DNA of 12,796 nucleotides. Origin: an uncultured Alcaligenaceae bacterium. Lineage in GTDB: Bacteria; Pseudomonadota; Gammaproteobacteria; Burkholderiales; Burkholderiaceae_B. Under the pieces are notes generated by a model, which made no database searches, was not told the DNA's origin, and saw nothing but the letters and a program-made list of their open reading frames with translations. The stretch covers positions 1-12,796 of the forward strand of contig CALFXX010000127.1 of the NCBI GenBank assembly GCA_937952975.1, read 5' to 3'. The position numbers were made by a program, and so were the translations under genes. The first letter of the stretch is position 1, and every line of letters begins with the position of its first letter. Shown here in pieces: positions 1 through 6,261 of the stretch.

Positions 1-705
1 AAAGCCTGCGGCTTGGAGCTGGCTGTCGAAGTGGTGAATGTAGCGCCCGCACACGGGTCCTAAGAGGGCGTTCATCACGGTCGAGCTGGTGCGCTCGTAT
101 TCTTGCATTTCAGGGTTGACCTGATGTGATGCGGTAATGAAGTGCTCTGGCAATAATTGCTTAAGCAGCTCAAAGGCTTGCTTTTCGTGTGTGGGATTGA
201 CGTAGGCGTGCAAAAAGCAAATCGCTACCGCTTCGATCTCTGAGGCTTTAATTTTTTCAGCCAGACTCGCAAGCGCCTGAAGGTCAAGCGGTGTTTCGAT
301 TGAGCCGTCGGGGCGTAGACGCTCGGGTACCTCGAGGCGCCAGCGCCGCTCTACAAGCGGCTTGGGATTTTCAAATTGCAAATCATACAAATCAGCACGG
401 TCGTGGCGCGAGACCCTGCGAAGCTCAAGGATGTCGCGAAAACCGGCGGTGGTGATGAGTGCAGTTTTGGCGCCCTTACCCTCGACAATCATGTTGGTCG
501 CCATGGTGGTGCCGTGCCCGATAAAGCCAATCTCGGCACTGGTCTTACCGCTGAGCTCTAAGATGCGATGAAAGCCGTGCATGGCACCGACCACTCGATC
601 TGACGGGGTGGTGGCCACCTTGGCCGACCAGATTTTGCCGGTGGCGTCGTCAACCAAGACAATGTCTGTAAACGTGCCACCCACGTCAATACCAATGCGA
701 TTCAT
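1..705 (-). CDS. Hydantoinase/oxoprolinase family protein, N-terminal part (HyuA-like), cut by the window edge
   Basis: This is a partial reading frame of 235 codons, open to the left edge. It starts at ATG 703-705 on the minus strand, 10 bases after a GAAGG ribosome-binding site (716-720). The protein begins MNRIGIDVGGTFTDIVLVDD; the DVGGTFTD motif (residues 7-14) is the phosphate-binding loop of the hydantoinase A/oxoprolinase ASKHA fold. It is followed by a GHGTTMATN motif and, near residue 200, by EYERTSSTVMNA, both typical of HyuA-type ATP-dependent amidohydrolases. The family includes N-methylhydantoinase A, 5-oxoprolinase and acetone/acetophenone carboxylase subunits, all of which couple ATP hydrolysis to opening or carboxylation of a small substrate. 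The partner HyuB-type subunit would be expected downstream, beyond the left edge. Family assignment is firm; the substrate cannot be told from this fragment. Confidence 0.93.
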   Translation of the reverse strand, partial: MNRIGIDVGGTFTDIVLVDDATGKIWSAKVATTPSDRVVGAMHGFHRILELSGKTSAEIGFIGHGTTMATNMIVEGKGAKTALITTAGFRDILELRRVSRHDRADLYDLQFENPKPLVERRWRLEVPERLRPDGSIETPLDLQALASLAEKIKASEIEAVAICFLHAYVNPTHEKQAFELLKQLLPEHFITASHQVNPEMQEYERTSSTVMNALLGPVCGRYIHHFDSQLQAAGF

Positions 706-778
706 GAATATCAAGCCTTCAAGCAAAAACGGTAAGTTTTATCCTCGGTTCAGGCAGGCCCCTTGTCAAGCCCGCAGC

Positions 779-797
779 CCCTAGGTTTGCCCTAGGT
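779..797. repeat. Two CCCTAGGT direct repeats, 11 bases apart, in the hyuA-def divergent region
   Basis: CCCTAGGT occurs at 779-786 and again at 790-797. Each copy has the palindromic core CCTAGG, and the start-to-start distance is 11 bases, about one helical turn. The element lies between the divergent hydantoinase-like gene and def, upstream of the predicted def promoter. This would suit a regulator binding twice on one DNA face, but no regulator is identified and chance cannot be excluded. Confidence 0.4.
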
Positions 798-816
798 CAA
801 GCGTATTTAGGTTTCA

Positions 817-846
817 TTGGAATTCAGTGCCTGAATAAATTAAAAT
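817..846 (+). promoter_or_regulatory. Candidate sigma-70 promoter for def
   Basis: TTGGAA (817-822) could serve as a -35 box and TAAAAT (841-846) as a -10 box, with an 18-base spacer. Transcription would start near 853, inside the palindrome TAACGTTA (852-859), leaving a leader of about 30 bases before the def ATG. The -10 matches the consensus at five of six positions and the -35 at four of six. Prediction by eye only. Confidence 0.35.
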
Positions 847-881
847 GTTAATAACGTTACAAATTGAACGACTTAGCGCGT

Positions 882-1394
882 ATGGCTCTGCTCCCGATCC
901 TGCACTTTCCTGACAAACGCCTGCACAAGGTTGCTAAACCTGTGGCTGCGGTGACGGATCGCATCCGCCAGTTAGCGGCTGACATGGCTGAAACCATGTA
1001 TGACGCGCCCGGTGTCGGGCTGGCGGCCACCCAGATTGATGTGCACGAACGTGTTGTCGTGATCGATGTAAGTGAAGATAAAAACGACTTAATGGTGTTG
1101 ATTAACCCTGAGATCGTTTCTTCGAGCGAAGAAAAAAACAGCCATGAAGAGGGCTGTTTATCGGTGCCCGGCGTCTATGACGAGGTGGTGCGGCCTGCGA
1201 CAGTACGCGTACGCGCGCTCAACCTTGAGGGCGAGGTGCATGAATTTGATGCTGAGGGGCTATTGGCCGTATGTGTGCAGCACGAGATCGATCACCTAAA
1301 TGGCAAGGTGTTTGTGCAGCACTTATCCTACTTAAAGCAAACGCGTCTCAAGGCACGGTTGCGTAAAGAACAGCGCGAACTCGAGCGGGCGTAG
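882..1394 (+). CDS. def: Peptide deformylase
   Basis: This enzyme removes the N-formyl group from the initiator methionine of new proteins at the ribosome exit. All three metal-site motifs are present: GVGLAATQ (residues 44-51), EGCLS (90-94, metal ligand Cys92) and QHEIDH (133-138, ligands His134 and His138, catalytic Glu135). The 170-residue length is normal. I chose the ATG at 882 because the protein then begins MALLPILHFPDKRLHKVAKP, as in related deformylases. A TTG at 864 would add six residues (MNDLAR) with no family support, and neither start has a clear ribosome-binding site. The SemiSWEET gene follows after a 9-base gap, so the two are probably cotranscribed. fmt, the usual operon partner, lies nearby but on the opposite strand. 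Confidence 0.97.
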   Translation: MALLPILHFPDKRLHKVAKPVAAVTDRIRQLAADMAETMYDAPGVGLAATQIDVHERVVVIDVSEDKNDLMVLINPEIVSSSEEKNSHEEGCLSVPGVYDEVVRPATVRVRALNLEGEVHEFDAEGLLAVCVQHEIDHLNGKVFVQHLSYLKQTRLKARLRKEQRELERA

Positions 1395-1403
1395 CCCTGA
1401 CCC

Positions 1404-1655
1404 ATGCATATTGAAATCATGGGGTACCTTGCGGCGTTTTTAACGACTGCAGCCTTTTTGCCGCAAACCTATAAAACAATCAAAACGCGCGATACCAAAG
1501 CGATTTCGCTGGCAATGTATGTGTTGTTTACCTTAGGTATTGCCCTTTGGTTGGCATATGGCATTTTGATTTGGTCGTTGCCATTGATTTTTGCCAATGG
1601 CTTTACGTTTTTGATGGCGGCCACGATTTTGGTGCTCAAGCTCAAAGAGCGCTAA
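1404..1655 (+). CDS. SemiSWEET-type sugar transporter (PQ-loop / MtN3 family half-transporter)
   Basis: An 83-residue membrane protein with three predicted helices (about residues 5-22, 33-52 and 57-78), the size of a bacterial SemiSWEET. These proteins dimerise to make one sugar uniporter in the inner membrane. The PQ motif sits in helix 1 (FLPQTYKTI, residues 18-26). Trp49 and Asn65 are 16 residues apart, matching the substrate-pocket Trp/Asn pair described in structurally studied SemiSWEETs. Positive charges (K24, K27, R29, K32) flank helix 1, and the protein ends in the basic tail KLKER. The start is ATG 1404, 9 bases after the def stop; an in-frame ATG at 1419 (Met6) is also possible. 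It is probably read from the def promoter. Substrate (glucose, sucrose or other) cannot be inferred. Confidence 0.85.
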   Translation: MHIEIMGYLAAFLTTAAFLPQTYKTIKTRDTKAISLAMYVLFTLGIALWLAYGILIWSLPLIFANGFTFLMAATILVLKLKER

Positions 1656-1672
1656 ACCGGCGCGCGCACCAA

Positions 1673-1690
1673 GCTTTCAGCGCTTTCAGC
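1673..1690. repeat. Perfect 9-base tandem duplication GCTTTCAGC
   Basis: GCTTTCAGC occurs twice head to tail (1673-1681 and 1682-1690) in the 75-base gap between the convergent SemiSWEET and fmt genes. No hairpin followed by a T-run is visible in this gap, so no intrinsic terminator can be called there. The repeat may simply be a replication-slippage product. Confidence 0.5.
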
Positions 1691-1730
1691 AGAGTGTGAC
1701 GGGGTGTTTGCAAGCGGTGAAAACTGTGCG

Positions 1731-2729
1731 TTAGGCCTTGGGCGCGCCAGCCCAGCCTTGAATAAACGCAGCTGCACTTTGTCGCTTGCCGCCAGCGCGT
1801 TGTAGTTCAGTTAGGCGCAACACACCTTGCGCCGTGGCAAGGTCGATCCCCTCGGGGCTGGCAGCGATGACTGTACCGGGCTCAGCCTGCTTGCCCGTGG
1901 CAGCGATTGCGACCGCATTCCAGACCTTCACCAGCTCGCTCATCGCTGGTAGTTGCAGCGTGGCACCAGGCACTGGGTTAAAGGCTCGAATTCGGCGCGC
2001 AAGCTGCACGGCTGACTGGGTGAAGTCGAGCGCGGCTTCGGCTTTGTCAAGCTTTGAGGCATAGATGGCGCCCTCGGCCGGCTGGGTTTGCGCGCGTAAG
2101 GTTCCAAGAGGCAGGGCCTGCAAGGCCGCTACGATCAGGCGTGCGCCTTGCTCGGCGAGCTTATCGTGCAAGGTTGCTGCAGTCTCGGTGTCAGTGATGG
2201 TCAACGCCTCAACCAGTAGTATGGCGCCGGTATCCAGCCCTTCGTCCATTTGCATGATCGTGACACCAGTTTGCGTGTCACCGGCTTCGATGGCGCGCTG
2301 AATCGGCGCGGCACCACGCCAGCGCGGCAACAGGCTCGCGTGAATATTTAGGCAGCCGTAGCGTGGAGCGGTGAGCACCCAATTTGGCAAAATTAGGCCG
2401 TACGCGGCCACCACCAAAACGTCGAGCTGAGCCAACTCTAGGGCCACTGCAGCGCTGCGCGCCTCGTCTGGATATTTGCCATCCAGGCGCAAACTGCGAG
2501 GCTGCGCGACCGCAATGTCATGCTCGAGCGCGCACTGCTTCACGGCGCTTGGCGTAAGCTTAAGCCCTCGCCCGGAGGGGCGATCGGGCTGAGTGAGTAC
2601 TAACGGCACCGTAAACCCAGCTGCCAAAATCGCCTGCAGAGCCTGCGCCGAAAATTCAGGCGTGCCGGCAAACCCGACCCGTAAGGTCGTCGAGTGTTTG
2701 TCAGAAAGCAGTGTCGTGGCTGTAGACAT
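1731..2729 (-). CDS. fmt: Methionyl-tRNA formyltransferase
   Basis: This enzyme uses 10-formyl-tetrahydrofolate to formylate Met-tRNA(fMet) for translation initiation. The protein is 332 residues. The folate-binding catalytic domain begins LRVGFAGTPEF (residues 16-26). The active-site segment is CLNIHASLLPRWRGAAP (126-142), with Asn128 and His130, and Asp166 follows in MDEGLDTG. The 38-residue spacing from Asn to Asp equals that of the E. coli catalytic triad. A smaller C-terminal tRNA-binding domain follows (about 220-325). The ATG at 2729 gives about 14 extra N-terminal residues compared with the usual start just before the FAGTPEF motif. I found no alternative ATG, GTG or TTG next to the motif, and no strong ribosome-binding site upstream. 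It lies 134 bases downstream of rimO on the same strand and converges with def-SemiSWEET. Confidence 0.97.
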   Translation of the reverse strand: MSTATTLLSDKHSTTLRVGFAGTPEFSAQALQAILAAGFTVPLVLTQPDRPSGRGLKLTPSAVKQCALEHDIAVAQPRSLRLDGKYPDEARSAAVALELAQLDVLVVAAYGLILPNWVLTAPRYGCLNIHASLLPRWRGAAPIQRAIEAGDTQTGVTIMQMDEGLDTGAILLVEALTITDTETAATLHDKLAEQGARLIVAALQALPLGTLRAQTQPAEGAIYASKLDKAEAALDFTQSAVQLARRIRAFNPVPGATLQLPAMSELVKVWNAVAIAATGKQAEPGTVIAASPEGIDLATAQGVLRLTELQRAGGKRQSAAAFIQGWAGAPKA

Positions 2730-2863
2730 CTTGGTCAGCGCTCAATCGAAAATTCTAGTGAACCGGCAGATCTGACCCAGAGTAGGGCTGGCTCAGGGAT
2801 GGAGTCACTGCGCCGCCGCTCGTTGTCATGACTGAAGGAAAGGTGAAGTGTCTGGCGTGCGTC
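2730..2863 (-). promoter_or_regulatory. rimO-fmt spacer with a possible fmt -10 box
   Basis: This is a 134-base non-coding gap on the minus strand. TAGAAT (reverse complement of 2752-2757) lies 22 bases before the fmt ATG and resembles a -10 box, but the hexamer 17 bases further upstream (CTGGGT) is a poor -35. I see no hairpin plus T-run ending rimO. Whether fmt has its own promoter or is read through from rimO is therefore open. Confidence 0.25.
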
Positions 2864-4180
2864 CTAAATCTTTTCAGCCCACAAGTCGTATTCATCAGAG
2901 TCGGTCACGCGTACTCGCACCATGTCGCCCGGCTTTAAGGGTACGGCACTATCCACAAACACGCTGCCATCGATTTCAGGTGCGTCTGCGCTTGAACGTC
3001 CCACGGCGCCGTCTTCGTCGACTTCGTCAATCAACACATCGAGTTCTTTGCCAATCTTACGCGCCAAGCGTTCGGTTGAAATCGCCTGCTGATGGGCCAT
3101 GAAACGGTCGTAGCGCTCTTGCTTGACCTCATCGGGTATAGCACCTTCAAGCGCATTGGCAGGGGCGCCTTCGACGGGCGAATATTGAAAACAGCCGACG
3201 CGGTCGAGTTGAGCCTCTGACATCCAGTCAAGCAGGTATTGAAATTCGCTTTCTGTCTCGCCCGGAAACCCAACAATAAAGGTCGAGCGCAAGGTGATGT
3301 CAGGGCATTGCTCGCGCCAGCGATGAATACGCGCCATGGTGCGGTCTTCAAAGGCGGGGCGCTTCATGGCCTTCAAGATGCGTGGGCTGGCGTGCTGAAA
3401 CGGGATGTCGAGATAAGGCAAAATTTTGCCCTCAGCCATCAGCGGGATGACCTCGTCGACGTTAGGGTAGGGGTAGACATAATGCAAGCGAACCCAAATG
3501 CCTAATTCGGACAAGGCCGAGCAAAGCTCGGTCATGCGAGTTTTGACAGGCCGGCCGTTCCAGAAGCCGCTGCGGTATTTGACGTCTACGCCATAGGCGC
3601 TGGTGTCTTGTGAGATCACCAACAGCTCTTTGACGCCGGCACGCGCTAAGCGTTGGGCTTCGTCAAGCACGTCACCGACGGGGCGGCTGACCAGATCGCC
3701 GCGCATCGAAGGGATGATGCAAAAGCTGCAGCGGTGATTACAGCCTTCAGAAATCTTGAGATAGGCGTAATGACGCGGCGTGAGCTTGATCCCTTGTGGC
3801 GGTACTAAATCTGTAAAGGGATCGTGCGAGGGGTTAGGCGGCGCGGCTTCATGCACTGCGCGCACGACCTGCTCGTATTGCTGCGGCCCCGTGACGGCCA
3901 AAACGCTCGGATGCACTGCACGAATGACCGACTCATCAACCCCCATACAGCCAGTCACAATGACGCGTCCGTTTTCGGCGATTGCTTCACCGATGGCGTC
4001 TAAGGACTCGGCTTTAGCACTATCAATAAAGCCACAGGTGTTCACCACCACCACATCGGCATTGTTGTAGTCAGGAACAATTAAATAGCCCTCGGTTCGT
4101 AGTTGGGTAAGAATACGCTCGGAGTCGACAAGCGCTTTGGGGCAACCGAGACTAACAAAACCGACTTTGGGGGAAGACAT
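2864..4180 (-). CDS. rimO: Ribosomal protein S12 methylthiotransferase RimO (radical SAM)
   Basis: RimO adds a methylthio group to a conserved aspartate of ribosomal protein S12, using two 4Fe-4S clusters and S-adenosylmethionine. The 438-residue protein has the expected order. The N-terminal MTTase domain has cluster cysteines Cys13 (SLGCPKALVDSER), Cys49 (NTCGFI) and Cys78 (VTGCMG). The radical-SAM core has the CxxxCxxC motif GCNHRCSFC (Cys147, Cys151, Cys154). A C-terminal TRAM domain spans about residues 370-438. The SLGCPKALVDSER signature separates RimO from its tRNA-modifying relative MiaB. The start at 4180 is supported by an AGGTGA ribosome-binding site (4187-4192 on the complement), six bases from the ATG. 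It is divergent from rsmB, another ribosome-modification gene, and upstream of fmt. Confidence 0.97.
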   Translation of the reverse strand: MSSPKVGFVSLGCPKALVDSERILTQLRTEGYLIVPDYNNADVVVVNTCGFIDSAKAESLDAIGEAIAENGRVIVTGCMGVDESVIRAVHPSVLAVTGPQQYEQVVRAVHEAAPPNPSHDPFTDLVPPQGIKLTPRHYAYLKISEGCNHRCSFCIIPSMRGDLVSRPVGDVLDEAQRLARAGVKELLVISQDTSAYGVDVKYRSGFWNGRPVKTRMTELCSALSELGIWVRLHYVYPYPNVDEVIPLMAEGKILPYLDIPFQHASPRILKAMKRPAFEDRTMARIHRWREQCPDITLRSTFIVGFPGETESEFQYLLDWMSEAQLDRVGCFQYSPVEGAPANALEGAIPDEVKQERYDRFMAHQQAISTERLARKIGKELDVLIDEVDEDGAVGRSSADAPEIDGSVFVDSAVPLKPGDMVRVRVTDSDEYDLWAEKI

Positions 4181-4251
4181 GGCACGTCACCTGGCAGGCC
4201 ACAGCCCGCATGAAAGAGAGCGAGATTTTACCCGCGATCGACGCTAGCCCC

Positions 4252-4257
4252 TACAAT
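4252..4257 (+). promoter_or_regulatory. Candidate -10 box directly before the rsmB start
   Basis: TACAAT, a five-of-six match to TATAAT, ends six bases before the ATG at 4264. If used, transcription would begin at or next to the ATG, giving a leaderless or nearly leaderless rsmB mRNA. This agrees with the absence of a ribosome-binding site before that ATG. No convincing -35 hexamer is visible at 16-18 bases upstream, so the call is tentative. Confidence 0.35.
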
Positions 4258-4263
4258 CACCCC

Positions 4264-5589
4264 ATGACACAAGCTGCCCCCGCACTCTCTGATAGTTTAT
4301 TGGCCGCCGCGCGCGCCATCGGCGCCGTTGAAAACGGCCAATCTTTGACTGAAGCCTTGCTCGACGTGCGGCCTGATTTACGGCCCTCAGCGCAGTCTTT
4401 GAGCTTTTATGCGATGCGACACTGGGGGCAGGCGATCGCATTGCGTCGGCTGCTGCTTGATCGCGTGCCGCAAAACCCTACCATTTTTGCGTTGCTGGGC
4501 TTAAGCCTGCTCCTGCTAGAAGTCGCGCTGAGTGACCCCGCCGAGCGTGACGCGACTGCACCGACCTATACAGCGCATACCTTGGTGGATCAGGCCGTAC
4601 AGGCAACCCAAGGGCAGCGCGACACATTAAATTTCAAAGGGTTAGTCAACGCCATTTTGCGTCGCTTTCAGCGCGAGCGTACGGCCTTGCTGTCGCAGCT
4701 CGCGCAAGATCCTGAGGCCAAGTACAACCACCCAATGTGGTGGATTGAAGCGCTGCAAACAGCGTATCCGCAAGACTGGCAGCGCCTGCTTGAAACAGCG
4801 AACGCACATCCACCGTTGACGCTACGGGTGAACTTGCGTGCGACAACGCGCGAGGCCGTAGAACAGGCCTTCGCTGCAGCCGGCATCGTTTCGACGGCGT
4901 TTGGCGTTGCGGGTTTGGTGTTAGATGTGCCCAGGCCGATTGCTTCGCTGCCGGGCTACGCGCAGGGCTGGTGGTCTGTTCAAGACGCGGGTGCACAGCT
5001 TGCAGCGCCCCTGCTCGAGTTAAAAGACGGTATGCGGGTCTTGGATGCCTGCGCGGCGCCGGGTGGCAAAACCGCGCACATGCTCGAACTGGCTCAGCTT
5101 AAGCTGACTGCGCTTGATATTGACAACGCACGGATGGCGCGGGTCGAGCAAAACCTTGAACGCTTGGGCTTGCTCAATGATGACGTTGAACTGATTGCCG
5201 AGAGCGCGATGCGCGCCCATACGTGGTGGGATGGCAAGCCCTTTGATGCAGTGCTGGCTGACGTGCCTTGCACGGCTTCGGGCATCGTGCGTCGCCATCC
5301 GGATATTCGCTGGTTGCGTCGCGTCACAGATATCAAGCCAACGGCGAAGCTGCAACGAGAGATCCTGGATTCGCTCTGGAGCTTGGTCGCACCCAGCGGT
5401 AAATTATTGCTTGTCACGTGTTCGATTTTTCCGCAAGAATGTGAGCTACAGGCGCAGGCATTTTTAAAACGTCATGCACAGGCAGTGCGTCTATCTGCAC
5501 CCGGTCAGTTATTACCTTGTCTGGCCGATGCAGAACACCCTGCGGGGCAGGATGGTTTCTTTTATGCTTTGTTTTCGAGACAGGTTTAG
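4264..5589 (+). CDS. rsmB: 16S rRNA (cytosine-967 C5)-methyltransferase RsmB
   Basis: RsmB (Sun/Fmu) methylates C967 of 16S rRNA using S-adenosylmethionine. The 441-residue protein has an N-terminal NusB-like RNA-binding domain (roughly residues 5-150, ending near NFKGLVNAILRRF) and a C-terminal Rossmann methyltransferase domain. The SAM loop is DACAAPGGKT. Both cysteines of the RsmB mechanism are present: Cys336 in DVPCTASG and Cys386 in VTCSIFPQE. The frame is also open to an ATG at 4210, which would add 18 residues (MKESEILPAIDASPYNHP). I prefer 4264 because family members begin close to this point and because TACAAT lies directly upstream. The DUF4390 gene starts 14 bases after the stop, so rsmB probably heads the operon that runs on to ntrX. 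Confidence 0.96.
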   Translation: MTQAAPALSDSLLAAARAIGAVENGQSLTEALLDVRPDLRPSAQSLSFYAMRHWGQAIALRRLLLDRVPQNPTIFALLGLSLLLLEVALSDPAERDATAPTYTAHTLVDQAVQATQGQRDTLNFKGLVNAILRRFQRERTALLSQLAQDPEAKYNHPMWWIEALQTAYPQDWQRLLETANAHPPLTLRVNLRATTREAVEQAFAAAGIVSTAFGVAGLVLDVPRPIASLPGYAQGWWSVQDAGAQLAAPLLELKDGMRVLDACAAPGGKTAHMLELAQLKLTALDIDNARMARVEQNLERLGLLNDDVELIAESAMRAHTWWDGKPFDAVLADVPCTASGIVRRHPDIRWLRRVTDIKPTAKLQREILDSLWSLVAPSGKLLLVTCSIFPQECELQAQAFLKRHAQAVRLSAPGQLLPCLADAEHPAGQDGFFYALFSRQV

Positions 5590-5603
5590 GTGTTAGGCAC
5601 ACG

Positions 5604-6203
5604 ATGATTGCTCGGGCGATTTTGGTGCTGGGATTGAAGCGAGGCCTGCGCGGGATACTCGCTGTCTTGTTCTGCCTGGCTGCCAGCATGAGCCAAGCTG
5701 CGGAGCCTCGCATCGAGCGGATTGAGCCCTTGATCGCAGAGGGGCAACTCACGCTTGATCTGGATTTGACGTTTGAGTTGGGGCGGGTAGTGACCGAGGC
5801 GGCCGAGCGCGGTGTACCTCTTTATTTCACGTTTGATTTAAAAATCACCTCGCCAAGGTGGTGGTGGTTTGACCGCGTCTTGGTCGAAGCGAGCTTAACG
5901 CGTCGCCTGACGTATAACGCGCTCACGCAACAGTGGCGCGTGGCGACGGGCGATTTGTTTTTGCCAGTCGGGTCCTTGAACGAGGCACTGGCGGTGCTCA
6001 AGCAAGTGCGCGGTTGGCCTGTTGCCCCCTCTGATCGTTTTGATAAAAACCAGCGCTACGACGGGCGGGTCAGGATGCGTCTAGACGCTTCTCAATTGGC
6101 GCGGCCCTTGCAACTTGAAGCGGCCAATCGTAGCGCCTGGTCGCTGGCAAGCCCCTGGGCGCCGTTTGATTTCTCGATTCAGCAGGAAGGGCCCGCCAAA
6201 TGA
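5604..6203 (+). CDS. DUF4390 family exported protein
   Basis: A 199-residue protein of the DUF4390 family, whose function is not established. It begins with a basic stretch and a hydrophobic segment (about residues 13-32, RGLRGILAVLFCLAASMSQA). Residues S30-A32 and A33 make a likely signal peptidase I site, so the mature protein should be periplasmic or membrane-anchored. The mature part is rich in beta-type alternation and has a Trp-rich segment (SPRWWWFDR, about residues 88-96). The ATG at 5604 is chosen over the longer frame, which begins inside rsmB and would bury the signal peptide. An AGG lies seven bases upstream (5595-5597). It sits 14 bases after rsmB and 58 bases before ntrY. I infer a role near NtrY in the envelope, from position only. 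Confidence 0.85.
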   Translation: MIARAILVLGLKRGLRGILAVLFCLAASMSQAAEPRIERIEPLIAEGQLTLDLDLTFELGRVVTEAAERGVPLYFTFDLKITSPRWWWFDRVLVEASLTRRLTYNALTQQWRVATGDLFLPVGSLNEALAVLKQVRGWPVAPSDRFDKNQRYDGRVRMRLDASQLARPLQLEAANRSAWSLASPWAPFDFSIQQEGPAK

Positions 6204-6261
6204 AGACCCTACTTCGGTCGGTCGGTCCAGCGTCCCTTGAAACGTGGGCGGGGCGGCATCG

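Noticed and set aside
764..769. TTGACA on the minus strand as the -35 box of the hydantoinase-like gene
   Set aside because: No acceptable -10 hexamer lies 16-18 bases downstream. The nearest AT-rich hexamer (GATAAA) is 20 bases away.
864..881. TTG start that would lengthen peptide deformylase by MNDLAR
   Set aside because: Deformylases usually begin close to the MALLPIL segment encoded from 882. The six residues have no family support, and no ribosome-binding site favours the TTG.
4646..4996. 116-residue reading frame on the minus strand
   Set aside because: It lies entirely inside rsmB, is rich in Ala, Arg and Ser as expected for an antisense shadow of GC-rich code, and shows no recognisable motif or ribosome-binding site.
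5517..5603. Longer reading frame for the DUF4390 protein starting inside rsmB
   Set aside because: It overlaps the conserved 3' end of rsmB in another frame and would bury the signal peptide. The ATG at 5604 has an AGG upstream and puts the hydrophobic segment at the N-terminus.
5670..5677. Lipoprotein lipobox in the DUF4390 signal sequence
   Set aside because: The residue before Cys24 is Phe, which does not fit the lipobox consensus (Gly, Ala or Ser at that position). A signal peptidase I site after Ala32 or Ala33 fits better.
6215..6227. Three CGGT repeats just after the DUF4390 gene as a phase-variation tract
   Set aside because: Three units are too few to suggest regular slippage. The tract lies outside any coding frame, in the spacer before ntrY.
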